From contig NC_012874.2 in assembly GCF_000003195.3 (NCBI RefSeq), positions 58,336,600 to 58,400,599 of the forward strand: a stretch of 64,000 nt of DNA. The letters are read 5' to 3'. The DNA is from Sorghum bicolor (Eukaryota > Streptophyta > Magnoliopsida > Poales > Poaceae). Both the position numbers and the translations under genes were made by a program. How positions within the stretch are numbered: position 1 is the stretch's first letter; every line of letters starts with the position of its first letter. Under the pieces are notes generated by a model. It did not search any database. It was not told the DNA's origin and was given only the letters and a program-made list of their open reading frames with translations. Positions 34,623 through 46,295 of this stretch are shown here, piece after piece.

Positions 34623-35932
34623 GTTATCTAGATTAGACCTTGAGGCAATGCATCCTAGTCATCTATCTTTAAATTCGGTTTAGGTTTACTATTATCATCA
34701 GTTTGTTACTATTATCATCAGTTTGCTACTAGTTATTTGTAATAAATGCCTCAAGATTAATAAAGAGTATTATTATTATTATTATGTCTTGTGTGTCTCT
34801 ACTTTATTTTTGTGCAAGAAAGCAGAAAACAAGTATGGGGGAGATCCCTCAACATGCCAATTACACTCCGACTACACCACTCCACGAGTCAGGTACACAC
34901 TCTGCACACTTTACTTTACACATACACATATCTTAGATTATACAGAATACTGTTTCCGACATGATAAATTAAAAAGATTAAAACATTTCCAATCATGATT
35001 AATCTCACTCTGTTATATTTCCTGAAACTTGCAATTATTATAAAATCATTTTAAAGCCCTGTGTTACTTAAGATAGTATGGAATGTAAGATGGTAGAGTA
35101 TGAGTTTCTTATTCTTGATATCATTGTTGCTTGGAGAATTTATTTCAAAATATTCAAAATTCTAGCTACCATCCTCATTGTTTTATATGCCTGATAAAAA
35201 TGAAAATATTAATTATGATTATAAAAGCTATCTGCTTTGTATTGAGTTTGTTCAAAATGAGCTAGACCCTTGTTGAGAGATTTATCATGCTCCTAAGATC
35301 AAGACATTTATTCAGAAAGATTCACTTTTCTGAAGTATTATTGCATTAGAGGCATGGGCTATGCAAAAATAGAGATATTTCGAGGAAATAAAAAGGAGCA
35401 AGTGCTCGACAACCTCGCAGAAAAAAATGGACAAGTGTCCGGCAGTAGAATTAGGGGTACCTCGGTATCCACTTAAAAAAAGAGAAGAGAAAAGAGAAAA
35501 TGATAGCCCATGGTCCCTCTAATAAGCAATATGCCAGCAAGAGTTGACAAAGATTTTAATTTCCAAAGTCTTTGATCTAAGAGTATGACATTCCCCTCCT
35601 CGGATCCCGTTTTGATCAGGCAATAAATGCAAAGTAAGTATGCTTGAGAATTTTTGCAAAATAAAACAACCTCAGTGAGATATATAAAAGATAATGAGTG
35701 ATCTGAGAAGAACCTATGAGGATAAAAAGGTATGCTAACTTTCTTTCAAAAATATAAAAAAACTCCAAGTGACAGGATTGAGAAGAAAGGATCTTTACTC
35801 TTAACCATATACTTTCCTGACTATAGTACACAGTGGAATTTTAACACCCTGCAAATATAGAGAATTTTTTTAATGTTTACCCCAGATATTTTTCTTAACC
35901 ATCCTTTTCTCGAGGACGAGTAAAAGCCTAAG
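34623..35932 (+). other. 3' noncoding region of Athila C
   Basis: Contains polyadenylation-like AATAAA words (34742, 34760), a polypurine-like AAGTATGGGGGAG at 34831-34843, and the hairpin module at 35396-35470: GAGC-AAGT-GCTC, GGAC-AAGT-GTCC and GGGTAC/GTATCC. TCTCGAGGACGAG is at 35908-35920. No ORF of note. Confidence 0.65.
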
Positions 35933-35944
35933 TATGGGGGTATT
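35933..35944 (+). promoter_or_regulatory. Polypurine tract of Athila C
   Basis: AGTATGGGGGTATT immediately before the 3' LTR serves as plus-strand primer site. It differs from the AAGCTTGGGGG form used by E and B. Confidence 0.65.
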
Positions 35945-37176
35945 TGTTGACGGTTCTTAAGTATCAATTTTAATTATCAAATAAACAAGGGAAAGGACCA
36001 ATATGCAACCAACACCTAGAATTAGGGTTTGATCTGACAGAATTCCACGAGTTTTGTTGTTTATCTGTTTCTATAGGGGGTTATCAGGAAATAAGGACGA
36101 AAGGCCCACATGTCGGGATTACATAGAGATATCAACGCACCGCGTGATTTTCTACCATCTAGAAGACTCCACAAGCCACGGGAAGAAGGCAGAGGCCGAA
36201 AGGGGCCAGGCCCAGGGCGCCCGCCCTGGTGACTTGGGCGCCCGCACCCTGCTGGATTGCATTCGGGACTCTCTTCGCACGGGATGTTCCACCGACCTAT
36301 TGGATCAAGGAAAACATAGTACCACCTCGCCTACCGACCCAAAAACGCATAGAGGAGGAGGACTATATAAGGAGACCCCCCTGGCCCTGGAGAAGACAAG
36401 AAATTATCATAGAGATTGAGGGGTGCCCTCGAAGGAAAACCACTTCTCTAATTAATATTTCTTTTTAGGCTTAGCAACCAATGTAAAGTAGAAATAGATC
36501 TTCTAGTTTCTACTAGATTAAGAGAGATAGAGTGGAGGTGTAGATTGGAGGAAGCCCGGCCTGTCGGTGTCTACTCCAAGCTTGTACCTGCGGGATCAAG
36601 TTCTCCTAACCCGAAGCTTGCTCCTAGGATTCTTCAGTATTTCGACTTCTAAATTCTAGTAAGTTCTTGTTTTATTGTTCTTCTGGTTTATGAGTTTACT
36701 TTAATCTCTTCGCGTAGAGTTTAGAGTAATCATTGCTGGCATAAACGTGGTGTTTAGGCTGGGGTACTCATAGATATTCCCTGACTAGCTGGACCGTGGT
36801 AGTAGTGAGGAACGTGACAATTCCGAGTTACCTTTGCAGACCATATCTCGTTAGCAGGAAGGATAGGGTTTATAGGTGCGGGTTGAACATCTTTTGTGGT
36901 GTCTAGATTCCGTTAGCCTCCCCATTAGAACAGTAGATCATCCTTACCAAGGTTAGAAGGAGACTACGGCTGCAGTCTTCTCTATTTATCACTCACATCG
37001 AAAGACATTCTTTGTTGCCTAAAGGGTTAGTAGTAATAGACCGGTTAGTGAGATGCACTCTTTCTCCTAGTGGTAAAAAAATAAATACGATACTCTGGAT
37101 AATTTCCCGGGTGAAGTGCTCACCGATATCCGTGCGCTTGCGGATCAATTCCTTATTGCGTTCCCAAATATCAACA
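35945..37176 (+). repeat. 3' LTR of Athila C
   Basis: 1232 bp, same length as the 5' copy, ends AAATATCAACA. It is followed by CTCTT (37177-37181), the right target duplication in E's gag. Confidence 0.92.
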
Positions 37177-37661
37177 CTCTTCACCACGACATTGCTTGAG
37201 GAGGCTCATTCACAAACAAACTCACAGATGAGGGGAAAGCTATCCTAGAGAGAATCCTTGAAAATACCCCTTACACAGGCATTTATGATGAGTTTCCTGA
37301 AGAAGAAAAAGAAGTCGAGCCTGATCCTAAACCAAAAGAAGAGGAACTTGCAACCGAGTTAGAAATTCCACCTGACCCATCTATTAATTTGGTTGTAGAG
37401 AAACCTCCTGATAAGGGAATGCAAAACCAACTAAGAGATAATGAACCACCACCTTTAGAGCATCCCTTTGAATTCGAGGAAGATCTTTTTGAAGATTATG
37501 GAAACACCTCGAATTTTTCTATCCAAACACGACCTCTAGCAGGGACCACTCAATCCGTTCTAAGAGTAGAATTTGTTGACATAGAACACATCAAAAGCCT
37601 TTCGGCTATTCTGAGTTATGAATGGCTAACAGAAGCCGAGATGTCTCCTGAGGTAGCTTGA
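37177..37661 (+). pseudogene. Gag of Athila E, C-terminal part
   Basis: Resumes E's gag after copy C. A frameshift near 37200 moves it to the frame that stays open to the TGA after residue EMSPEVA at about 37661. The region is acidic and Pro-rich and matches the end of C's gag (EDLFEDYGNTSNF compares with the DFGNISNY block). Confidence 0.65.
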
Positions 37662-40600
37662 ATCATCACTCCTTCAACCATTCTTCTGTGCTAAATTAGA
37701 GGGTCTGCTAGGAAGGTCCACTACAATCCATATGTTAGGATAAATGTTATTTCCAAGGAGTTAGCTGACACTCTTTATCCCAACGAGTCCATAACCCCAT
37801 CTCAAAAACTTTTACAAAGTCAATCTAGATTAATTCTAGAAAGCCATGTGGTATTAAGGGCAGTTCCTATTAGAATCAAGGACTCTGAAATATGTCTAGA
37901 TTTTCACATTTTTGACATACAAGAGATTCCTCTCTTGATTGGCAGACCAATCATGAAACTTCTACAAGAACAACCACAACGAGGTCATTTAGACTTCAAG
38001 GTTGGGAATTCCACTATTGTTGTTCCTCTTGCTAGATCAATTAACACGATAGTGGAACCCAAACTTGAACCAGATCCTATTGAGGAGAACTTAATGCTGA
38101 CTCAAGAGGAGATGGCCCAACCATTCTTTAATCATGAACACTTTGTTCAAGAAGAAGAAGAGTTGGTAGAACACGTTAAGCTAGACAAAAATGAACAACC
38201 TTCACCTCCTTCGATAGAATTAAAACCTCTTCCTTCTGGCCTTAGATATGTATTTTTGCACAACAACCCAAAAACTCCAATAATTATCAGTGACAAGCTT
38301 TCTGATTATGAAACACAACAACTTGTCACTATTCTTGAGAGGCATAGATCAGCATTTGGCTACTCTCTCGAAGATCTCACGGGCATTAGTCCCATTCTCT
38401 ACACTCATCGTATCCCTATTGATCCCAAATTTACACCTTCAAGGGAACCACAACGGAGACTTAACAATGCTATGCGAGAGGTTGTTAAGAAAGAGGTCCT
38501 CAAACTCTTTCATGTTGGGATTATTTATCCTGTGCCACATAGTGAGTGGGTTAGCCCTGTCCAAGTAGTGCCAAAGAAAGGAGGAATGACGGTCGTTAGG
38601 AATGAGAAGAATGAACTCATCCCTCAACGAATTGTCACTGGGTGGCGTATGTGTATTGACTATCGAAAACTCAACAAGGCTACAAAGAAAGATCACTTTC
38701 CGTTACCCTTCATTGATGAAATGTTGGAACGGCTTGCAAACCACTCTTTCTTTTGTTTCCTTGATGGTTATTCCGGATATCACCAAATCCCAATCCACCC
38801 AGATGACAAAAAAAGACTACCTTTACATTCCCGTATAGAACTTATGCATACCGACGAATGTCGTTCGGATTGTGCAATGCTCCGGCTTCTTTCCAACGGT
38901 GCATGATGTCTATTTTCTCGGACATGATTGAGAATATCATGGAGGTTTTCATGGATGATTTTACCGTCTATGGCAAAACCTTCGATCATTGTTTGGAGAA
39001 TTTAGATAGAGTCTTGCAGTGGTGTGAAGAAAAGCACTTAATCCTGAACTGGGAGAAATGCCATTTTATGGTTCAGGAAGGAATAGTGCTAGGACATAAA
39101 GTGTACGAACATGGTATAGAGGTCGACAAAGCAAAGATTGAAGTTATTGAAAAACTTCCACCTCCCACGAATGTGAAAGGAATCCTTAGCTTTCTGGGAC
39201 ATGTAGGGTTCTATAGATGCTTTATCAAGAACTTCTCTCAAATTGCTAGACCCCTAACTAGTCTCCTAGCTAAGGATGCACCTTTCATCTTTAGTGATGA
39301 GTGTCATGAATCTTTTCAAACTCTTAAGAAAGCACTCATCTCAGCCCCGATTATCCTACCACTTGATTGGAATCTTCCTTTTGAGATCATGTGTGATGCT
39401 AGCGATTTTGCGGTTGGTGCCGTTTTAGGACAAACCAAGGATAAAAAGCACTATGCCATATCCTACGCTAGCAAAACCTTGTCTGGACCACAGCTCAATT
39501 ACACTACAACTGAAAAAGAGCTTTTGGCTGTTGTCTTTTCTATAGACAAGTTTAGATCTTACTTAGTGGGGGCAAAGATAATCATCTATTCAGACCATGT
39601 TGCTCTCAAGTACCTCCTCACTTAGAAAGATGCTAAACCTCGTCTAATTTGATGGATTCTTCTACTCCAAGACTTTGACATAAAACTCCGAGATAGGAAG
39701 GGAGTAGAGAATTCCGTAGCCGACCACTTGTCTAGGCTTCAATATAAGGAAACACATGATGAGCTTCCCATAAATGACTACCTAAGGGATGACACCCTGC
39801 TTAAGATAACACATGCAGATCCATGGTACACAGACATCGTAAACTTTATAGTAAAAGGCTATGTCCCACCTGATACAAACAAAAGGAAGTTTCTTCACGA
39901 TAGTCGTATAAACCTTTGGGATGAGCCATATCTTTTCCGAGTCTGCGCTAATGGACTCTTGAGAAGGTGTGTTCCTATGGCTGAGGCTACTCAAATTATG
40001 GAAAGATGCCATGCCTCGCCATATGGAGGACACTATGGAGCATTCCGGACACATGCTAAAATTTGGCAAAGTGGCTTTTTCTGGCCAACGATGTATGAAG
40101 ATACAAGGACTTAGTCAGGAGATGCCATCGATGTCAAAAACATGGGAATATCAACTCACGAAATGAAATGCCTCTCACAAATAATCTTCAAGTAGAACTT
40201 TTCGATGTATGGGGCATTGATTTCATGGGGCCATTCCCTATGTCTGGGAATTGCGAGTATATCTTAGTAGCTGTGGACTACGTGTCCAAATGGGTAGAAG
40301 CCCTACCTTGTCGATCAGTTGATTCAAAACATGCCAAGAGAATGTTCCATGAAGTAATCTTTCCTCGCTTTGGTATACCCCGGATAGTTATAAGCGATGG
40401 AGGTTCCCACTTCATCGACAAAATCTTTCAGAAGTACCTAGCCGATCATGGAGTTCGACACAACGTCGCAACACCATACCATCCTCAGACTAGTGGTCAA
40501 GCCAAAACATCTAACAAACAAATCAAAAATATTTTACAAAAGACCGTAGATGAGATGGGTAAGGGGTGGAAGGACAAACTTCCTGATGCACTTTGGGCAT

Positions 40601-41109
40601 ATAGAACTGCATTCAAAACACCCATAGGCATGTCACCTTATCAACTTGTATATGGAAAAACTTGTCATTTGCCTGTGGAAGTAGAGTTTAAGGCTCATTG
40701 GGCACTCAAGAAATGGAACATGGATCTCCACCTCGCTAGCGAAAATCGTCTGATGCTACTATCTGAGCTAGAAGAATGGAGAGAGAAAGCCTACCACAAT
40801 TCAAGGATCTATAAAGAGAGAACAAAACGATGGTATGATAAGAGAATCAAGCGCAAGGAGTTTAAGCCTGGAGATAAGGTTCTACTATTCAATTCAAGAG
40901 TTAAACTTTTTGGGCATGGTAAGCTACGAAGTAAGTGGGATGGGCCATATAAGGTTATTGACACTTCAACTCATGGAGCCATTACCATCCAAGACGACAT
41001 AGCTAACACTTTTAAGGTAAATGGTCAACGCTTGAAAATCTATCTCGAGCCACAAAACAACCTGGTAGAGGAACTTGATGTGATTGAGTTCATAGAATTC
41101 TCAGATTAA
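37662..41109 (+). pseudogene. Pol of Athila E (protease-like, RT, RNase H, integrase)
   Basis: The protease-like domain begins near 37690, with YNPYVRINVI at the active-site position and LLIGRPI for the second motif. Reverse transcriptase motifs follow (MCIDYRKLNKA, FLDGYSGYHQ) up to a frameshift at about 38810, then FMDDFTVYG in the next frame. RNase H ([15 protein letters not shown]) is cut by TAG at about 39623 and TGA at about 39650. The integrase finger is frameshifted at about 40110. The catalytic core has GIDFMGPF and ISDGGSHF, but the third residue is Lys in GQAKTSNK (codon 40504-40506), where C has Glu. Non-functional. The order and spacing equal those of C. Confidence 0.85.
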
Positions 41110-42352
41110 GATCTCATAAGCTCTAGACAATTACCTAACCCTTAACATGCTCCACAAGTTTTGTTGTCTATTTGGGTTGTGCAGGATTTTGAAGCTTAAG
41201 AGGAGTGAGACCGAACATGGAGGCCACAAGAGCGAACGACTATGTCAACATCAAGCTTGGGGAGGCACCCCCACGTGTATCTAGATAAGTATTACTTTTC
41301 TTTCTTGGTTTTATTTACTAGTATTCCGAAATAAAAAAATGCATAACCATGAAACCAAACAAATTTTTTCTTTTGAGTAATATACAATAGTTTTGTGTAA
41401 TCCTAAGTTTTAAATAAAATAAAAAGAAAGTTTGATCCAAGGCTAGGTAATTGACAAACATGATATGAGAAGGTCTGAGCTACTATTTAACTTGTTACAA
41501 GTTTTGCTAGAGTTCTGGAGATTTTATCTTTTGAAAATCTAAAAATTCAAAGAAAAAAATTGACATCCTGTTTGACATAATACCTAGAGTCTTATAAGAT
41601 ATAAATATTAAAACTGTGGGCACTTGCTTTGTTCAAGCCATTGTTAATTCTTGTAGTTTTGGTTGAGAGAATTATCATGCTCCAAAGATCAAGATCTTTT
41701 TGTTTTAAAAATATAAAAGATTCACTCTTCTGAAGTATTATTGCGTTAGAGGCATGGGATTATGCAAAAATTTAATTCGAAAAAAAGAGAGTGAGACGAG
41801 AGGTAAAAATGGACAAGTGTCCGAAGTAGAATTATGGGTACAAAGATACCCACCTGAGTGGAAAAAAATGGAGACGTGTCCGATAGTAGAATTAGGGGTA
41901 CTTGGTGCCCACTTGAAAAAAATAGAAAAAAAGAGAGAGACTAAAAAAGAAAGAAAAAAATGATAGTCCATGGTCCCTCTAATAAGCAATATGCCAGTAA
42001 GAGATGACAAACTTTTCAAAAAGGTCAAAGGTCTTGATCTAGAAGTATGACATTCCTCTCCCTTGCTCCAAGCATTGACATAGCAAAATGCAAAGTAAGT
42101 ATGCTAAAACTTTTACAGCTCTACTTATATATCTTTCAAGAAGGCAAATGCCTCAGTTTTATTTTGGAAACTTAAAAAAACTCCAGAACAAATGTAAGAC
42201 AGAAGAACTTGAGACATAGTGCTTGACTTGATCGTTCTGTTTTTCAATCACTTAAGACCTTAGTAATAACTTAAAAACACTATAGTAAGAGGCGTAAAAG
42301 TAACCCATGTTTTCTTGCTGATTTTAGCTTTGCTCAGGGACGAGCAAAGGTT
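41110..42352 (+). other. 3' noncoding region of Athila E
   Basis: Contains polypurine-like AAGCTTGGGGAGG at 41253-41265. The hairpin module is doubled: GGAC-AAGT-GTCC at 41811-41822 with GGGTA/TACCC at 41836-41851, then a second, partly eroded copy at 41871-41910 with GGGTAC/GTGCCC. No ORF is supported, and there is no counterpart of C's accessory ORF. Confidence 0.65.
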
Positions 42353-42367
42353 AAGCTTGGGGGAGCT
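42353..42367 (+). promoter_or_regulatory. Polypurine tract of Athila E
   Basis: AAGCTTGGGGGAGCT directly before the 3' LTR, preceded by GGGACGAGCAAAGG. Confidence 0.75.
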
Positions 42368-43608
42368 TGTTGACGGTCCTTAATGCTCACATTTAACTGT
42401 CAACTAATCATGGAAAAGGACCTATATGCAACCAACATCTAGACTTATGGTTTTATCTGATAGAATTCCACGAGTTTTGGTGTTTATCTATTTCTGCAGG
42501 GGGTTATCAGGAAATATGGAAGAAAGGCCCACATGTTGGGATTACATAGAGATATTAACATGCCGTGTAATTTTCTACCATCTAGAAGACTCCAGAAGCC
42601 ACAGGAACGAACGGGAAGGCGATCGGGCTCGGAGGCAGGGCGCCCGCCCTACCCCCTGGGCGCCCGCCCACCTTGTGTGCCCAATTAGGGTCAACTTCGC
42701 GGATCGTGCTCCACCGACCTAAGGGATCAAGGAAAACCGTGCGATTAATGTCGGTTTGATCCGATGGCCCAGAATCACTTGAGGGGACTATATAAGCAGA
42801 CCCTCTGGCCCCTGGAGAACATACCTCTTCTACAGAATCAAAGCTAGGATTTCAATTATTCATCCAAGTAGAGAGGATCCCTCTAGTTCATCTAATTCTA
42901 GTTCTAGTTCCTCTAGTTCTAGTTCTAGTTAGTTCTAGTTGTAATCTAGAAAATAGGGAGAGAGAAGAGGAGAGCGGAGGAGGAGGAGCCGGATCTGTCG
43001 GATCTTCCCGAACATTGTATTTTTGCAGCAACTGGTTCATTCTTTATCGTTCTCCAGGTTCTTCAATTCATAATTCCTGAGTTCTTTAATTACTTTTATT
43101 TACATTCAAGTTATTTATTGGATTCTCGCTTGCATCAAGTGCTCTAGTCTTTGCAACGCTAGAGTAGTAATTAATAGATTAGACGTGGTGTTTAGTCTTG
43201 CAATTACCTGGAATTACACCCAATCCTACGGATTGTTGTGGTAGCCCTAGCGTAGTGACAGCCCTAACGGTCGATGTATTCCACCTCGTTCGGATCGGTG
43301 TTTGTAGGACCGTAGTCAGAGCATCCTAGCCCCCTTCTCATCTCTTTCTGTGGTTAGTGTTCTGATGTCCCAAAATAAATAATCTTTGAAGTAATTCTTG
43401 ATTCTTGGATCAACTAGAGAACTCTCAGGAAACCTCCTCTCTTCCCACCAAAAATAATTATATAGTTATCCTTGGGCGATCTTGAATCTTAATTAGTACA
43501 CTCACGTTCCCTGTGGAAAATCGATACTCTGGAATACTCCCGGGTGAAAGCTACATCGGTATCCGTGCGCTTGCGGATTTTTTATGTTTGCATTTAAAAT
43601 ACCCAACA
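42368..43608 (+). repeat. 3' LTR of Athila E
   Basis: 1241 bp against 1239 for the 5' copy. Differences seen include an extra GGA in the 'gaggaggag' run near 42975 and changes in the hexamer tract. Followed by GGTCA (43609-43613), the target duplication in D's gag. Confidence 0.88.
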
Positions 43609-44524
43609 GGTCACTGGTTACCAAACTGCTACTGGTACTGGCGACGCCGCTGGTTCTGGTTTTGGTTGCGCAGAGGGTATTGGCCTTGATTCCACTGACT
43701 AGGGGGCCTCTGATTCCTAGGAGGAAAGCCTTGCTGAGGAAAGACACACGGACGAGTGTTGCTGCTAGATGCCCGCCCCTGAATCTTCCTCTTCTTAGCA
43801 TCCATCTCTTTGCGCTTATTGTCAATCACAATAGCATGGTTCACAAGTTCCTTGAAGCTGGGGTACACATTGGACATCAGCTGCAGTTGCAGGCCATCAT
43901 ACAGTCCTTTCAGGAAATGACGCTGCTTGTTAGAATCCTTTGCTACTTCACCCGGAGCGTAACATGACAGTTGAGCAAACTTGTCACGGTACTCTATGAC
44001 AGACATGGAGCCTTGCTTGGGAGCATGGAACTCCTCTTATTTGAGCTCGATGAGCCCCTTTGGAATGTGGTAAGACCGGAAACTCTCAGTGAATTCCTCC
44101 AAGTGACAGGTGGTGCATTGTTTGGGCGTCCATATTGGTAGGACTACCACCACTCCTGTGCAGCCCTTTGCAGTTGACCGGAGGCATACAACATCTTCTC
44201 TATCTCATTGCACTTAGCAATGTTCAGCTGCTTCTCCACAGCTCTTAACCAATCATCAGCTTCTAAAGGGTCAGTAGCATGTGTAAAGACAGGGGGGCGT
44301 CCCTTCATGTACTATCCCCTCTTATCGCGAACCTAGACAGGTGGCGGTACAACGGCCAGCTGGTGATCTAAGTGCTCCATCATAGTTTGCATCAATTGAG
44401 CTTGCATAAGCATGAGCTACTCTACTGTCACTGGCTGAATCGGTGGTGGTGGCGGTGGATCCACCGGTGCACCACGGCCACGACCTAGACCTCGAGCACG
44501 GCCTCTTGCTCCTTCATCAGCCAT
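43609..44524 (-). pseudogene. Gag of element D
   Basis: The start is the ATG at 44524-44522 with an Arg/Gly-rich beginning and a run of prolines. The gag core at 44006-43629 includes IEYRDKFAQLSCYAP and the QRHFLKGL block typical of Tekay/Del and related chromoviruses. At least three stops occur before the core, two of them TAG at expected CAG positions. The gene is cut by element E at 43608 and its zinc knuckle lies at 25900. Particle protein, dead in this copy. Confidence 0.78.
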
Positions 44525-45196
44525 CTGTTTCCAACAAAGGAATAAGCTTTTAGAGGTTTTTCCATAATTATAAACAAATTACAACATCAAATAAGCATTG
44601 CTGAAATTTTCTGGACAAGGTGCAAAATCAGCAGTGCCGTATTTAACTCATAACTCGAGTTTCTATGATCCAAAAGAGGCATGCCATACATGTTTGGAAA
44701 GATTATGAAATTTTTTACAACTTTTATTCAGATCACTTTTACAGATTCTGACATTATCTTAATAAAAAACAGAGGTAAAGCGAATCTGTTCTGTGTTCTA
44801 GTCTGCGCAACAGTCTCAGATTGTAACCAGGATATCTCCCAGATCCGAGGAGGTTTTGACATGGTTCCAGTTGCAACAGAAAAACAGTCCAGTTTTCTCC
44901 ACAAAAAATTTATAATTTTTGGACATACCACTTCAGAGATATGAGTAAAACATCACATGCTGCTCCAGAAAAACAGCACGGCAATAACAGCATAAATCAA
45001 CCCAACTAGGCATTCAATAATTAAACTTAAGATAACAGAAGTTTGTGGACAAGTCCACAACCTTCCAGCAGTCATTACAAAGACTCAAATCATCCAAAGA
45101 TATAAACAAGTTCAACCGGCACATAAATTGTTCACAAACACTCCAAATACAACTGACACAACGAGACTACAAAACAAAACAACTATGGCATCCTAG
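44525..45196 (-). other. Element D spacer between upstream ORF and gag
   Basis: About 670 bp, AT-rich, with no ORF supported. It contains many polyA/T runs and no recognisable motif. Probably leader RNA. Confidence 0.5.
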
Positions 45197-46141
45197 GCCT
45201 ATGGTGCGTCGTCGAAGATGGGAGGTGGCGTCTTCTTCTTGTAGAGAGGTGGCAAGTCAAGCTGCTCTCTAAGGCTATCTACCATCTCCTGGAAGTGATC
45301 CATGGAGTCCTGCTTGTCACGTAGCTCCTCCTGTAGATCATCATTGGCCATCTGCAAGAGATGCATATGCCTAACAGTGGCATCCAAGGGTGTGTCAACC
45401 TCCTGCAGGTTCTCGATGGACCGAGTACTAATAGTAGAATCATGGCGAGGGAGAAACTTGTACTAGTCTGCTCTCATGGCCTCATAGCGAAGGCCACGGT
45501 AGTAAGTGTAAGCCATCTGGGCGGCGTCCTCCATGCTGTCATGTGCCTCAGCTCGCCTAGCAGTGTGACCATGGATGCTCTCTATCATATGGCTATCATG
45601 TGTCTCATTCCCCACTGTGAGGGTAAGATCTGACCTCTAGTATGTGGCCTCATAAGGGTGTGTGTACTCTACACAGCAGTACCTGATGCCAATCTCCTTA
45701 TCAGCATAGTAAGTATCCAGCATCTTTCTAAGCAAGTTGTGGAAGTAGGCTATCTGCGAAGGATACTTGTAGTGGATGGTAGTAGTCTATCCTGGGTCTT
45801 CTTCCTCAGGACCATCTGGAGACACCACCGTAGGCACAATAGGGGCAGCAGGTGCAACTGGTGAAGCTAGTGGTGTAGGTGCAGCAGGTGCCACTAGAAC
45901 AGCTGGCGGAGCAGGTGCAGGGGGTGGAACAGGTGCAACTTCTACAGGAGAATCCATTCAGTTCTCATCGTCCTCATCCACCTCTATCACCATCACTAGA
46001 TCCTCCTCATCCATAGGGACAGTCTTATTGTCGGAGATGTCCACCACTGGCTAGGACGACTAGGGCGTGAACTGAGTGATGTAACTCCTGAGTGATGTAA
46101 CTCCTGGTGCTGGCGCGGTGAGACCTCGTGACAGGCGGCAT
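45197..46141 (-). pseudogene. Upstream ORF (orf0-like) of element D
   Basis: Between the primer site and gag, a reading frame can be followed from the ATG at 46141 to the TAG at about 45197 if a 16-bp tandem duplication at about 46068-46100 and five or so stops are discounted. The product would be about 300 residues: acidic N-terminus, an Ala/Pro-rich segment, a central IHYKYPSQ...YYADKEIGIRY region and a coiled-coil C-terminus (45387-45199). I do not know its function. Some rice gypsy elements are reported to carry an extra ORF before gag, and this may be the same kind of gene. Confidence 0.5.
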
Positions 46142-46295
46142 CTAAGATTAGATCAACATTTTGACAATAGAGTAAGTGATGTAAACATAATACATTTTAG
46201 AAAATAATAAAAAGTAAGGTAGAAAGCATTAAATAAATAAAACGAAGATACTATATCGACCGTTGCTACCTAGGCTTCTGTACTACAGTTAACAC

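Larger units (their letters stand above)
27860..37176 (+). mobile_element. Athila-lineage element C, youngest of the right stack
   Basis: 9317 bp with TG...CA ends, two LTRs of exactly 1232 bp and duplication CTCTT at 27855-27859 and 37177-37181. About 30 differences between the LTRs were counted by eye (roughly 2.5%). Contents: leader, gag, pol with one frameshift, an internal TATA box, a 209-codon accessory ORF, a hairpin module, polypurine tract. It is the most complete Athila copy of the window. Confidence 0.92.
25984..43608 (+). mobile_element. Athila-lineage element E, split by copy C
   Basis: It spans 17.6 kb, of which 9.3 kb is copy C. TG...CA ends, LTRs of 1239 and 1241 bp, and duplication GGTCA at 25979-25983 and 43609-43613. 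It carries gag, a protease-like domain, reverse transcriptase, RNase H and integrase, all with some frameshifts and stops. It has no accessory ORF after pol. Its LTRs are the same family as A's LTR. Confidence 0.88.
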
